Assembly: GCA_019113745.1 (NCBI GenBank)
Contig: DXGV01000011.1
Span: forward strand, 1-41,083
DNA length: 41,083 nt
Direction of reading: 5' to 3'
Origin: Candidatus Blautia intestinavium
Lineage (GTDB): Bacteria; Bacillota; Clostridia; Lachnospirales; Lachnospiraceae
The notes beneath the pieces were generated by a model, which was not told the origin of the DNA, searched no databases, and worked only from the letters and a program-made list of their open reading frames with translations. Position 1 is the first letter of the stretch, and the number at the start of each line of letters is the position of its first letter. Positions 1 to 6,898 of this stretch are shown here, in pieces. The position numbers and the translations under genes are program-made.

Positions 1-35
1 ATAATCTGTCGGATTTGGTCTTTTGCTACTGCCAT
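1..35 (-). CDS. Transposase N-terminus, cut by window edge
   Basis: Only the first twelve codons are present, reading MAVAKDQIRQII. An AAAAGGAG ribosome site lies just upstream of the ATG at 35. The pattern resembles the N-terminus of mutator/IS256-type transposases from gut Firmicutes, which often open with a KxQIRxII segment. This is recognition from memory on very little sequence; another small protein is possible. Confidence 0.45.
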   Translation of the reverse strand, partial: MAVAKDQIRQI

Positions 36-127
36 AAATAAACTCCTTTTCGATAAGAATTGTCATATCTATAATTCTTACCAAAAAGGAGCCATTTTTT
101 ACCAAAGCCACAAAGTTTTTTACACTA
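1..127 (-). mobile_element. Edge of an IS256-like insertion sequence
   Basis: The first bases hold the start of a minus-strand transposase-like gene, followed outward by an AT-rich end containing GTGTAAAAAACTTTG (minus strand, about 111-125). IS256-group ends often carry a TGTAAA-type motif, so the outer boundary probably lies near 127, but the other end is outside the window and no target duplication can be tested. An inverted repeat (TAAGAATT at 54-61, AATTCTTA at 73-80) lies between the end and the gene and may be a promoter-proximal stem. Family assignment is inferred from only twelve residues and the end motif. Confidence 0.45.
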
Positions 128-231
128 CCTCGTGAAGCGATCATAGACTGTACTACATGTTTACTACTTTTTAATTTGTTTTCCGGAATTTTATATTGAA
201 CAAGTAAAACACATACCTCTCTTTCTGTTTT

Positions 232-864
232 TTATTTATGCCTGTAATAAAACACCGCCACCTGGGTTCTGTCTCTGAGTCCCAGTTTACTTAAGATAGA
301 ACTCAGGTAATTGCGGACGGTTCCCTCGCTGAGAAAAAGCCGGGAGGCGATCTCTTTATTGCTCATCCCCTCCGCGATCAGCCGGATGACATCCTGTTCC
401 CGGGGGCTGATGTCATACTCTTCATAAGAAAAATCTGTCTTGTCTTCTGTATCTGATTGTATGTACCCCGGTATTTTCGACATGATCTCATTTCCAAAAA
501 CACTCTGTCCGGTACAAACGGCCCGGATGGAGGGAAGAAGGCTGTTGTAATCCTGCTTCAGAAGGTAGCCTTTTGCCCCAAGTTTCAGAGCTTTTACAAT
601 ATACTCATCATCTGAGAATGTGGTAAGAAGCAGGATCCTGGCGTCAGGAAATTCTTTCAGTACAGCGGCGGAAGCATCCAGTCCGTTCATTTCTTTCATC
701 CGGATATCCATAAGAAGCACGTCCGGCCGGAACTTTCGATACAGTTCCAGCGCCTCACGTCCATCGGAGCCCGTGGCGGAGACGGTTATATCTTCATTTA
801 TTTCCAGAATGGTTTTCAGCGCTTCGCTGACAAAAATATCGTCGTCAATAATTATAATTTTCAT
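232..864 (-). CDS. NarL/FixJ (LuxR-type) response regulator
   Basis: Cytoplasmic DNA-binding output of a two-component system, 210 aa. The receiver domain (about 1-120) has the acidic pocket DDD at 7-9, phospho-acceptor Asp53 in LLMDIRM, the conserved Thr in LLLTTF and the Lys in LGAKGYLLK. A LuxR-type helix-turn-helix fills about 150-205 (LSPREQDVIRLIAEG, then NKEIASRLFLSEGTVRNYL). It overlaps the upstream kinase gene by 4 bases (ATGA), so the pair is translationally coupled. Organisation and type resemble YvfT/YvfU and DesK/DesR systems, which control neighbouring ABC exporters or membrane functions. The likely target is the divergent exporter at 2206-5441. The signal is unknown. Confidence 0.93.
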   Translation of the reverse strand: MKIIIIDDDIFVSEALKTILEINEDITVSATGSDGREALELYRKFRPDVLLMDIRMKEMNGLDASAAVLKEFPDARILLLTTFSDDEYIVKALKLGAKGYLLKQDYNSLLPSIRAVCTGQSVFGNEIMSKIPGYIQSDTEDKTDFSYEEYDISPREQDVIRLIAEGMSNKEIASRLFLSEGTVRNYLSSILSKLGLRDRTQVAVFYYRHK

Positions 865-1943
865 AAAGAAAGCTCCTGTTCTTTCGGTATGGTGATAAAA
901 AGATGAAAGCCTTTTTCTGAGCGGATCTGCAGAGTTCCATGTAAAGACGCCAGACGGTCGCGCATATTGGAAAGTCCGATCCCGCCGGAGGAAGCGCCGC
1001 CGCCGTTTCCGTTGTCCTCTATACTGAACTGATAGAAAGCCGGGTGTTCCCGGATCGTGACAGACGCAAGGGACGCCCCGCTGTGTCTTGCAATATTGGA
1101 CAGGCCCTCTTTCAGAATACTGAGGATGCAGTATTTGACCTCTCGTGGAATATCAAGTCCCATATCGTAGGTCAGAGATACCGGACAAAAGGAAAAATCT
1201 TTTACAAGAGATTCCGCGGATTCCTTCAGATTGACAGACTCGTCGTGAAGATCGTGAACGCTGGTGCGGATACTTGTCATTGCCTGATCCAGAGATCTGT
1301 TCAGATTCTCAAGTATAGGAGCCACAGCTTCTGACTGATTGACTGTTTTTGCCGCTCCTACCATAAGGATAGAACGGGAGAGAAGGTGTCCTACATTATC
1401 GTGGATTTCTCTTGCGATGCGGTTTCTCTCTCTGAGAGTAGCGGCATATATTTCATAATCCTGTTTTTCCATAAGTGCCCTGTTTTTTTCTGTGAGAAGG
1501 AGACTGTTTTCCGTACTGTCGTCACGTAGCTTGCGGATATTCTGTTCCAAAAGATCGGCCGCTTCGGTCCGGTGTTCCAGAAAAAAAGCGGTCAGAAGCA
1601 TCAGGAGGCTCCAGGCAGAAAAGAAGAACGGTCTGTCAGAGTAGCGGCACAGGCTGACTCCATAAAAGATAAGGCCGAAAATCAGAGCCGGACGGCTATG
1701 CTCCCGCAGCAAGATATAGACTGCCGCAGAGGAAAAACAGCAAAAAGCGGGAAGAAAAACGGCAGACCCCAGAAAGAGCAGGCAAAGGGCACAGTGAAGA
1801 CGGCGCGATTCTGTAAAATAGCCGAGACAGCAGAGAATCACGCCGAAAAGGAAAGCCATTATAAACGTATATTCCGGTTCCCTGTCAAACAGGAAAAGAA
1901 AACCGGACAGAAGCAGCAGGCTCATATCCTGGAGAGAACGCAT
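861..1943 (-). CDS. Membrane sensor histidine kinase (HisKA_3 type)
   Basis: Partner of the adjacent LuxR-type regulator, 360 aa. Several hydrophobic segments occupy about 8-122, with very short loops and no sizeable external domain, as in intramembrane-sensing kinases of Firmicutes. A linker of about 125-170 looks helical. The dimerisation/phosphoacceptor motif RERNRIAREIHDNVGH places the phospho-His at 181. The ATPase domain shows the N box (EGLSNIARHSGA), IEDNGNGG and GGIGLSNMRDR. The domain order fits the DesK/LiaS/YvfT class. The short loops suggest that it senses the membrane or the associated transporter rather than a free ligand; that is inference. The ATG at 1943 is preceded by an AAAGGAGA-like site. 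Confidence 0.92.
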   Translation of the reverse strand: MRSLQDMSLLLLSGFLFLFDREPEYTFIMAFLFGVILCCLGYFTESRRLHCALCLLFLGSAVFLPAFCCFSSAAVYILLREHSRPALIFGLIFYGVSLCRYSDRPFFFSAWSLLMLLTAFFLEHRTEAADLLEQNIRKLRDDSTENSLLLTEKNRALMEKQDYEIYAATLRERNRIAREIHDNVGHLLSRSILMVGAAKTVNQSEAVAPILENLNRSLDQAMTSIRTSVHDLHDESVNLKESAESLVKDFSFCPVSLTYDMGLDIPREVKYCILSILKEGLSNIARHSGASLASVTIREHPAFYQFSIEDNGNGGGASSGGIGLSNMRDRLASLHGTLQIRSEKGFHLFITIPKEQELSL

Positions 1944-2057
1944 GGAAAATCTCCTTTCCGACAGCGGGCAGTTTCAGACGATTATTAAGCGCGGTAAAAC
2001 CGTAAAAAGCGGTGTCTGTCTGAATTCAGTATAGTATAAATTCTTTTACAGCGCAAA

Positions 2058-2069
2058 TGACATTTGTCA
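2058..2069. promoter_or_regulatory. Candidate response-regulator operator
   Basis: The palindrome TGACA-TT-TGTCA lies midway between the kinase gene and the ABC exporter. A further half site, TGACA, lies at about 2080-2084. On the minus strand it sits upstream of overlapping TATACT -10 sequences near 2026-2036 that have only a poor -35, as expected for an activated promoter. LuxR-type regulators of this class commonly bind such short palindromes. The assignment to the 232-864 regulator is inference. Confidence 0.45.
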
Positions 2070-2119
2070 CGGAAGAATATGACAGGCAACACTACCGCCG
2101 GAGAAAAAAATAAGCTATG

Positions 2120-2132
2120 CTGTATCATACAG
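2120..2132. promoter_or_regulatory. Perfect palindrome upstream of the ABC operon
   Basis: CTGTATCATACAG is a 13-bp perfect inverted repeat about 75 bases before the ATP-binding gene start. It contains TATCAT, which could be a -10 element, so a regulator bound here would affect exporter transcription directly. No regulator can be assigned from sequence. Confidence 0.3.
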
Positions 2133-2205
2133 ATACTATGAGGGCGTCGGAAAATCGACAGTCCAGGAAGACAGTTCTGGAAGGCCGGACAGGAGGAAAA
2201 GAGAT

Positions 2206-3171
2206 ATGATCAAGACTGTGGATCACGCCGGGGCAGAGGGCCTCGTGCACATAGAAAATCTGGTAAAAAGGTACGGCTCTTTTGTGGCTTTGGATCATCT
2301 GAATCTGGATGTAAAGGAAGGAGAGATTTTCGGCCTGCTGGGGCCCAACGGCTCAGGGAAGACCACGGCGATCAACTGTATGCTGGCTCTTCTGAAATAT
2401 GATAAAGGGATGATCCGGATCTTTGGACAGGAGATGGCTCCTGACAATTATCTGGTAAAAAAGGACATGGGGATCGTACTTCAGAATGTGGCGGTATTTG
2501 ACGAACTGACAGTGTATGAAAACATAGATTATTTCTGCGGGCTTTATGTGAAAAACAAAATAAGAAGAAAAGAGATGGTGGACGAGGCGATTCGTTTCGT
2601 GGGGCTGGAAGAGCATAGAAAAATGAGACCGCGGAAACTTTCCGGCGGACTTTTAAGAAGGCTGAATATTGCCTGCGGGATCGCGCACAGACCGAAACTT
2701 ATCTTTATGGACGAGCCTACGGTGGCGGTGGATCCCCAGAGCAGAAACAGAATACTGGAAGGGATCATGGAACTGAACCGCCAGGGTTCCACGATTATTT
2801 ATACCTCCCATTATATGGAGGAGGTAGAACAGATATGTACAAGGATTGCGATCATGGATCATGGAAGATGCATTGCGTCAGGGACGAAGGAGCAGCTTAC
2901 AGGTATGATCAAAACAGGGGAAAAGATAACGATAGAGGGCGTTGCCCTGGATGAGGAACTGCTACAGAAGATCCGTGGACTTCCACATGTTTTTCAGGCG
3001 GATTATAAAAACGGGATCCTGAGACTTCAGTGTACGGAGGCAAAACATAATCTTGTGAGAGTCCTGCACTGTCTGGAAGAACAGGAAATCCATTTCGGAA
3101 GAGTATTTTCCGAACAGCCGACCCTGAACGATGTGTTCCTTCATATAACGGGAACACAGCTCAGGGACTGA
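2206..3171 (+). CDS. ABC exporter ATP-binding protein
   Basis: Powers the ABC-2 type exporter formed with the next two genes, 321 aa. Walker A is GPNGSGKTT (about 46-54), the signature is LSGGLLRRLNIA, Walker B is LIFMDEP followed by a D-loop of the form AVDP rather than the usual GLDP, and the switch His is in YTSHYMEE. The C-terminal 90 residues match the extension of DrrA/CcmA-like antibiotic and lipid exporters. AGGAGGAAAAG precedes the ATG. The next gene starts 14 bases after the stop, so the three genes form one operon. The substrate is unknown; a peptide, antibiotic or lipid is typical when a DesK/LiaS-type kinase sits next door. Confidence 0.93.
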   Translation: MIKTVDHAGAEGLVHIENLVKRYGSFVALDHLNLDVKEGEIFGLLGPNGSGKTTAINCMLALLKYDKGMIRIFGQEMAPDNYLVKKDMGIVLQNVAVFDELTVYENIDYFCGLYVKNKIRRKEMVDEAIRFVGLEEHRKMRPRKLSGGLLRRLNIACGIAHRPKLIFMDEPTVAVDPQSRNRILEGIMELNRQGSTIIYTSHYMEEVEQICTRIAIMDHGRCIASGTKEQLTGMIKTGEKITIEGVALDEELLQKIRGLPHVFQADYKNGILRLQCTEAKHNLVRVLHCLEEQEIHFGRVFSEQPTLNDVFLHITGTQLRD

Positions 3172-3184
3172 GGAGGGAGAGGCT

Positions 3185-4303
3185 ATGTTTCATCTGGTCA
3201 AATACAGTATCATATGGAAGGTGAAAAACTTTAATATCTTTTTCTGGCCTTTTATTTTCCCCATTATTCTGGGAACTCTGTTTTATATTGCCTTCGGAAA
3301 TGTGAAAGAGGCGGATTTCGAGACAATCCCGGCGGCGGTGGTGGAAGAAACAAAAGACAGCCGGGTATTCCTGGAATTCCTGGAAGAACTGCAGAAGAAC
3401 GGTACGATTCAGGTGGAAAGAATGGAGGCCCGGGAAGCAGAGCAGGCGCTGAAAGAGCAGAAGATAGAGGGTATTCTGTATGCAGCGGACACACCTTATC
3501 TTAAGGTGAACAAAAACGGACTGTCTCAGAGTGTTCTTCAGAGTATCCTGGAAAGTTATTTTAACGGAAAAAAGACAATAGAAAATGTGATGAAGAACAG
3601 CCCGGAGAAATTAGGGACGGCGTTGGAGAGAATGGCTGATCACCAGAATATGGTGCGGCAGGTATCTCTTGGAGGAAGCACTACGGATGGAAACGCCTCT
3701 TATTTCTATGCCCTGGTGGCGACAGCCTGTCTTTACGGGTGCTTTATCGGCCAGGGATCGGCCAGATGGCTTCAGGCCAACTTAAGTCCCCTGGCGGCAA
3801 GACAGTGCGCTTCTTCCATGAACAGGACAGCCATGATCCTGACGGAACTGCTTTCTTCCTTTCTGCTGCATTTTCTGAATGTAGCCGTATTGCTGGCATA
3901 TCTGCGCTGGGTGCTGGGATTGGACTTTCAGGGACGGCTGTCGGAAATGCTGCTGGTGATCCTGACAGGATGCGTTATGGGGGTTTCTCTGGGAATATTA
4001 GTGCTCAGCATCGGCAAGTGGCAGGAAAAGATAAAAATCGGGATCATGCTGGGGATCACTATGACTGCGGGATTCCTGGCAGGACTTATGTTCGCCCAGA
4101 TGAAGTATATCGTGGATCAGTATGCTCCGGTCATCAATCGTTTCAATCCGGCTGCCCTGATCGCGGACGCATTCTACTGTATCAATGTATACGACGATCC
4201 GTCACGGTATGCCCGGGATCTGTTCACGTTGTCCGTTATGTCCGCAGCAATGCTGGCAATATCGGTTCTTGTCGTCAGGAGGGTACGATATGACAGTATT
4301 TAG
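3185..4303 (+). CDS. ABC-2 type permease, first subunit
   Basis: Membrane subunit of the exporter, 372 aa. It shows the ABC-2 layout: a membrane segment at about 16-38 (FWPFIFPIILGTLFYIAFG), an external region of about 150 residues rich in charged helices, then five hydrophobic segments between about 175 and 370. AGGAGGGAG precedes the ATG. Its last 14 bases overlap the start of the next permease gene, which implies coupled translation of two different half-transporters. It belongs to the broad ABC-2 family; no substrate can be named. Confidence 0.88.
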   Translation: MFHLVKYSIIWKVKNFNIFFWPFIFPIILGTLFYIAFGNVKEADFETIPAAVVEETKDSRVFLEFLEELQKNGTIQVERMEAREAEQALKEQKIEGILYAADTPYLKVNKNGLSQSVLQSILESYFNGKKTIENVMKNSPEKLGTALERMADHQNMVRQVSLGGSTTDGNASYFYALVATACLYGCFIGQGSARWLQANLSPLAARQCASSMNRTAMILTELLSSFLLHFLNVAVLLAYLRWVLGLDFQGRLSEMLLVILTGCVMGVSLGILVLSIGKWQEKIKIGIMLGITMTAGFLAGLMFAQMKYIVDQYAPVINRFNPAALIADAFYCINVYDDPSRYARDLFTLSVMSAAMLAISVLVVRRVRYDSI

Positions 4304-5441
4304 AGGATATATAAAGGTGATAAAAAGCAACAGGCTGATGATCTGTTTTTATCTGGCGATATTCTTTGCGTTCAGTATCTTATTCCAGACTACGGCAAAA
4401 AGTGCGGATACAGAAATGTATCAGATGCGGGGAGTCAGGATAGGCGTTATCAATAACGACGACGGGGCGCTGGCGGAAGCGCTGGTGAGATATCTGAGCG
4501 GTATACACCAGGTAACAGAGCTTGACGACGAGATTTCTGTGCTTCAGGAAAAACTGTATTACAGGGCGGCGGACTATATCGTGCGGATACCGGAAGATTT
4601 TTATGAAAAGTGTATCTCCGAAGGAAAAGAACTGGAGGTAACGATGATACCCGGTTCCTATACCGGGATCTATGTGGATCAGCAGATAAACAGTTTCCTG
4701 AATAACGCGGCAGTGTATCAGAAGGCCGGTTTTACAGAAGAAGAAACGGCAGACGCTATGAAAAACAGAGAAAATGTCCGTGTGGAGCTGGCGGATGACA
4801 AAAGCGCGGCAGGAGACAATAAAGACTATATTTATTATTTCCGCTACATGCCGTATCTTTATCTGGCAGTATTCGGTTTCGTTCTGGGAGATATTCTGTG
4901 GAGCTTCCAGAAAAAGGAACTGAACAGAAGAATGATGGCTTCGCCTGTTCCGATCCGCAGGCAGAAACTGGAAGGTATGCTGTGTATGATTCTTTTTGGG
5001 ATCGGGATATGGGCTTTTCTGATCCTGGGGGCGGCGGTATGTTATGGGAAGAGCTGGGCGGGAAGCGGGAACGCCGGATATTATATTTTGAACACCCTGG
5101 CCCTTTTGTTCTGCACCCTTTCTGTGGCTTTTCTGGCAGGAACCATTTCGCCGAACAGAGACGCGCTGACCGGGATCATAAACATACTTTCTCTTGGTAT
5201 GTGTTTTCTGGGAGGAACCTTTGTATCTCTTGATGTGATGAGCGGCAGTATTAAAAAAATCAGTCAGTTTCTCCCTGTATACTGGTACGAAAAAGCCAAT
5301 GATATTCTGACGGATTTTTCCATGATGACAGAAACAGCCAGGAACCAGGTGCTTCAGGCGGTAGGAATCCAGATCGTATTCGGGGTGGCTTTCTTCTGCC
5401 TGGCCGTCACGGCGGCCCGATATAAACAGACAGAGTGGTGA
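4290..5441 (+). CDS. ABC-2 type permease, second subunit
   Basis: Second membrane subunit, 383 aa. The start at 4290 (MTVFRGYIK) is chosen because AGGAGGG lies 7 bases before it; an upstream in-frame ATG lies inside the previous gene and lacks a ribosome site. A membrane segment near 12-33 is followed by an external domain (VRIGVINNDDGALAEAL onward, as in YhgE/YhaP-like ABC-2 proteins) and five to six C-terminal membrane segments including LGMCFLGGTFVSLDVM. The 3' end of this gene is duplicated in decayed form at 5791-5955. It probably pairs with the 3185-4303 product as a heterodimer. Confidence 0.87.
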   Translation: MTVFRGYIKVIKSNRLMICFYLAIFFAFSILFQTTAKSADTEMYQMRGVRIGVINNDDGALAEALVRYLSGIHQVTELDDEISVLQEKLYYRAADYIVRIPEDFYEKCISEGKELEVTMIPGSYTGIYVDQQINSFLNNAAVYQKAGFTEEETADAMKNRENVRVELADDKSAAGDNKDYIYYFRYMPYLYLAVFGFVLGDILWSFQKKELNRRMMASPVPIRRQKLEGMLCMILFGIGIWAFLILGAAVCYGKSWAGSGNAGYYILNTLALLFCTLSVAFLAGTISPNRDALTGIINILSLGMCFLGGTFVSLDVMSGSIKKISQFLPVYWYEKANDILTDFSMMTETARNQVLQAVGIQIVFGVAFFCLAVTAARYKQTEW

Positions 5442-5495
5442 AGGAGTGTGAGATGGACTGTGCTGTATGGAAAAACAGAATTTTACCAGAAAGTA

Positions 5496-5527
5496 TTGAC
5501 ATTCCCGGTATAGAGAATTAATATAAT
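5496..5527 (+). promoter_or_regulatory. Promoter of putative antitoxin RNA
   Basis: A perfect -35 TTGACA (5496-5501) is followed by AT-rich -10 candidates: TAATAT at 5519-5524 (17-base spacing) or TATAAT at 5522-5527 (20-base spacing). No open reading frame of useful size lies downstream before the terminator at 5571, so the promoter most likely drives a short untranslated RNA. Confidence 0.65.
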
Positions 5528-5534
5528 TATAGCT

Positions 5535-5559
5535 AAGGAAACGTATAATATCCATGCTT
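5535..5559 (+). repeat. Direct repeat copy A (antitoxin side)
   Basis: AAGGAA-A-CGTATAATAT-CCATGCTT. It matches copy B at 5677-5704 except for one substitution (A for G) and lack of a GGT triplet. In the par locus of pAD1, two short direct repeats supply the intermolecular complementarity; this single longer repeat could do the same. Confidence 0.8.
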
Positions 5560-5570
5560 AAAAGTGAAAA

Positions 5571-5600
5571 CCCCGGAGTGCCAGCTCCGGGGTTTTCTTT
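5571..5600. terminator. Shared bidirectional terminator
   Basis: CCCCGGAG (5571-5578), a 6-base loop, then CTCCGGGG (5585-5592), followed by TTTTCTTTT on the plus strand and by TTTTCACTTTT when read on the minus strand. It can therefore end both the antisense RNA from the left and the toxin mRNA from the right. Confidence 0.88.
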
Positions 5601-5604
5601 TGGG

Positions 5605-5700
5605 TTAGCTGTCTTTATCGTTTCGATCTAACCACTTGCGTATGTAGTAGCCAGCTACATTTGCCATAATCGAAACAAGGAAGCGTATAATATGGTCCAT
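5605..5700 (-). CDS. Fst-like 31-aa membrane toxin (putative)
   Basis: A 31-codon gene with a full-strength Shine-Dalgarno (AAAGGAGGTGA, minus strand, ending 5-6 bases before the ATG). The peptide begins MDHIIRFLVS, has one hydrophobic span (about 4-20), then aromatic residues and a charged tail RKWLDRNDKDS. This plan (short N-terminus, single membrane helix, polar charged tail) is that of Fst/Ldr-type toxins; Fst itself is 33 aa with an acidic C-terminus. The family call rests on architecture and locus organisation, not on close sequence identity. Predicted action, by analogy, is membrane insertion that disturbs the envelope or nucleoid when the antitoxin RNA falls. Confidence 0.7.
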   Translation of the reverse strand: MDHIIRFLVSIMANVAGYYIRKWLDRNDKDS

Positions 5701-5704
5701 GCTT
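5677..5704 (+). repeat. Direct repeat copy B (toxin start region)
   Basis: AAGGAAGCGTATAATAT-GGT-CCATGCTT covers the toxin ATG (CAT at 5698-5700) and codons 2-8 on the complementary strand. The matching segment at 5535-5559 lies in the antisense RNA, so the two RNAs can form about 24 base pairs here with a 3-nt bulge. Confidence 0.8.
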
Positions 5705-5705
5705 T

Positions 5706-5727
5706 CACCTCCTTTCTGCTGGAGGTG
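5706..5727 (-). promoter_or_regulatory. Hairpin hiding the toxin ribosome site
   Basis: On the minus strand CACCTCC (5727-5721) pairs perfectly with GGAGGTG (5712-5706) across the 8-base loop AGCAGAAA. The 3' arm is the Shine-Dalgarno core of the 31-aa gene. Such 5' sequestering stems are a hallmark of type I toxin mRNAs, including fst, where they delay translation until antitoxin can bind. Confidence 0.8.
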
Positions 5728-5740
5728 CGACAGCAAATTT

Positions 5741-5769
5741 ATCATATCATACAGTTTCATTATTGCCTA
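5741..5769 (-). promoter_or_regulatory. Promoter of the putative toxin mRNA
   Basis: On the minus strand -35 TAGGCA (5769-5764) and -10 TATGAT (5746-5741) are separated by 17 bases. The start would fall near 5734, immediately ahead of the sequestering hairpin, giving an mRNA of about 170 nt that ends in the shared terminator. Confidence 0.6.
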
Positions 5770-5790
5770 TATCCTCCCTTACATTTTTCA

Positions 5791-5955
5791 TCTTTTGGCA
5801 TGTGTTTCCCGGGAGGAACCTTTGTATCTTTTGATGTGATGAGCAACGGTATGAAAAAATCGGTCAGTTTCTCCCTGTATACTGGTACGAAAAAGCCAAC
5901 GGTTTTCCTCTGTCTGGCCGTCACGGCGGCCCGATATAAACAGACGGACAGGTGA
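5791..5955 (+). pseudogene. Decayed copy of ABC permease 3' end
   Basis: This segment repeats the end of the 4290-5441 permease gene. 5791-5899 matches 5190-5299 (for example GGGAGGAACCTTTGTATCT and CAGTTTCTCCCTGTATACTGG), and the match resumes at about 5904 with the last 55 bases (GGCCGTCACGGCGGCCCGAT), about 90 bases being missing. Substitutions and indels break the frame, and no start is present. It is a relic, either of a second exporter copy or of a duplication made when the toxin-antitoxin segment between the two copies arrived. Confidence 0.88.
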
Positions 5956-6175
5956 AGGAATGCGCGACGGTCTGCGTTACATCGAAAATGGCAAATAGAT
6001 TTTCCGGTATATCTTGACGGCGGGGACGAATGTCAGTAATATTAAAGAAAAAAGGATCCAAATGCAGTTTAGTTGAAAGCGGCGGTCTAAAGCGGAAATC
6101 AACGGCTGTTTCGGAGGAAACGGCAGGAGAGACGGATACCGGTTGCCGCAGACAGGGCAAAAGGAGGAAACCATC

Positions 6176-6823
6176 ATGGAAAGACATGCGTTTGCAATGA
6201 AAATCAAAAAGGGACAGATGAATACATACCGCAGGAAACTGGGAGAGATCTGGCCGGAATTGACGGCACTGCTTGACAGGAATGAAATCACCAATTTCAG
6301 TATCTGGAATGCGGAGGATCTGATCTTCGGATATTATGAAAATAAAGACGGGATGAAGTTCAGCGCGGAAGATGAGGCGGTAAAGAAAGACATTACAGAG
6401 AAAATTCAGGATACTTTTACCTGGATCTCCACGCCCGGACAGGATATGCGCCTGATGTATCATAACTTCGGAATCGTAAGAGAGAATAAGGAGCTGATCC
6501 GTCACAGAGTATTTATGACAAAACTGAAAGACGGTTGCGAGGAAGAATATAAAGCCCGCCACGACGGTCTGATAGAACAGAGAGGCGGGGCGACAGATCC
6601 CGGCCCTGACAGTAACTTCAGCATCTGGAATGCAGGAGGATATATCTTCGGCTATGACGAAATTGATACCACCATGGAAGTGGAAGAAACGGTAGAGTCA
6701 AGAGAGGCCACTGTTTCCTGGGAAATGCGCCAGCTTGAGATCATGGACTGGATCACAAATGATGTTGACTGGATGACAGGAGACGTCCATGCGGATGTGA
6801 AACGTCTGGCATGGCATAATTGA
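6176..6823 (+). CDS. Two-domain L-rhamnose mutarotase-like protein
   Basis: 215 aa made of two tandem RhaM-like (DUF718) domains, about 1-105 and 109-215; each has the start pattern RHxxxMxxK and the segment NFSIWNA. RhaM interconverts L-rhamnose anomers. The N-domain keeps the YRR..IWPEL helix but has Leu22 where E. coli RhaM has its catalytic His22. The C-domain keeps Y..RH (His129) but has lost IWPEL. The start at 6176 is set by AAAGGAGG 8 bases upstream. No rhamnose genes lie nearby and a strong terminator follows, so it is a single-gene unit. Substrate is uncertain; another sugar or a binding role is possible. Confidence 0.75.
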   Translation: MERHAFAMKIKKGQMNTYRRKLGEIWPELTALLDRNEITNFSIWNAEDLIFGYYENKDGMKFSAEDEAVKKDITEKIQDTFTWISTPGQDMRLMYHNFGIVRENKELIRHRVFMTKLKDGCEEEYKARHDGLIEQRGGATDPGPDSNFSIWNAGGYIFGYDEIDTTMEVEETVESREATVSWEMRQLEIMDWITNDVDWMTGDVHADVKRLAWHN

Positions 6824-6838
6824 TATAATGAAGATAAA

Positions 6839-6884
6839 TTGCGGCTCCATGGCAGGAGAAGATTTCCCTGCCATGGAGCCGCAA
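6839..6884. terminator. Strong stem-loop terminator after mutarotase gene
   Basis: An 18-bp perfect stem (TTGCGGCTCCATGGCAGG at 6839-6856 with its complement at 6867-6884) around a 10-base loop, followed by CTTTTA. Confidence 0.85.
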
Positions 6885-6898
6885 CTTTTATGCGATAA

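Larger units (their letters stand above)
5532..5600 (+). ncRNA. Putative type I antitoxin antisense RNA
   Basis: Predicted transcript of about 65-70 nt running from just after the TTGACA/TATAAT promoter to the terminator. Its 5' part (5535-5559) is a near copy of 5677-5704, the plus-strand complement of the toxin translation start, so this RNA can pair with the toxin mRNA around its ATG. Its 3' part is fully complementary to the toxin mRNA tail because the two transcripts converge on the same terminator. This two-site pairing plan is the one known for RNA II of the pAD1 par/fst locus. The transcript itself is inferred. Confidence 0.6.

Noticed and set aside
4380-5555. 391-codon open frame on the minus strand
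   Set aside because: It mirrors the permease gene, has no ribosome site and its translation is rich in His, Cys and Tyr without domain features.
5692-5955. 87-codon plus-strand frame across the toxin promoter region
   Set aside because: It joins the reverse of the toxin leader to fragments of the decayed permease copy; not a gene.
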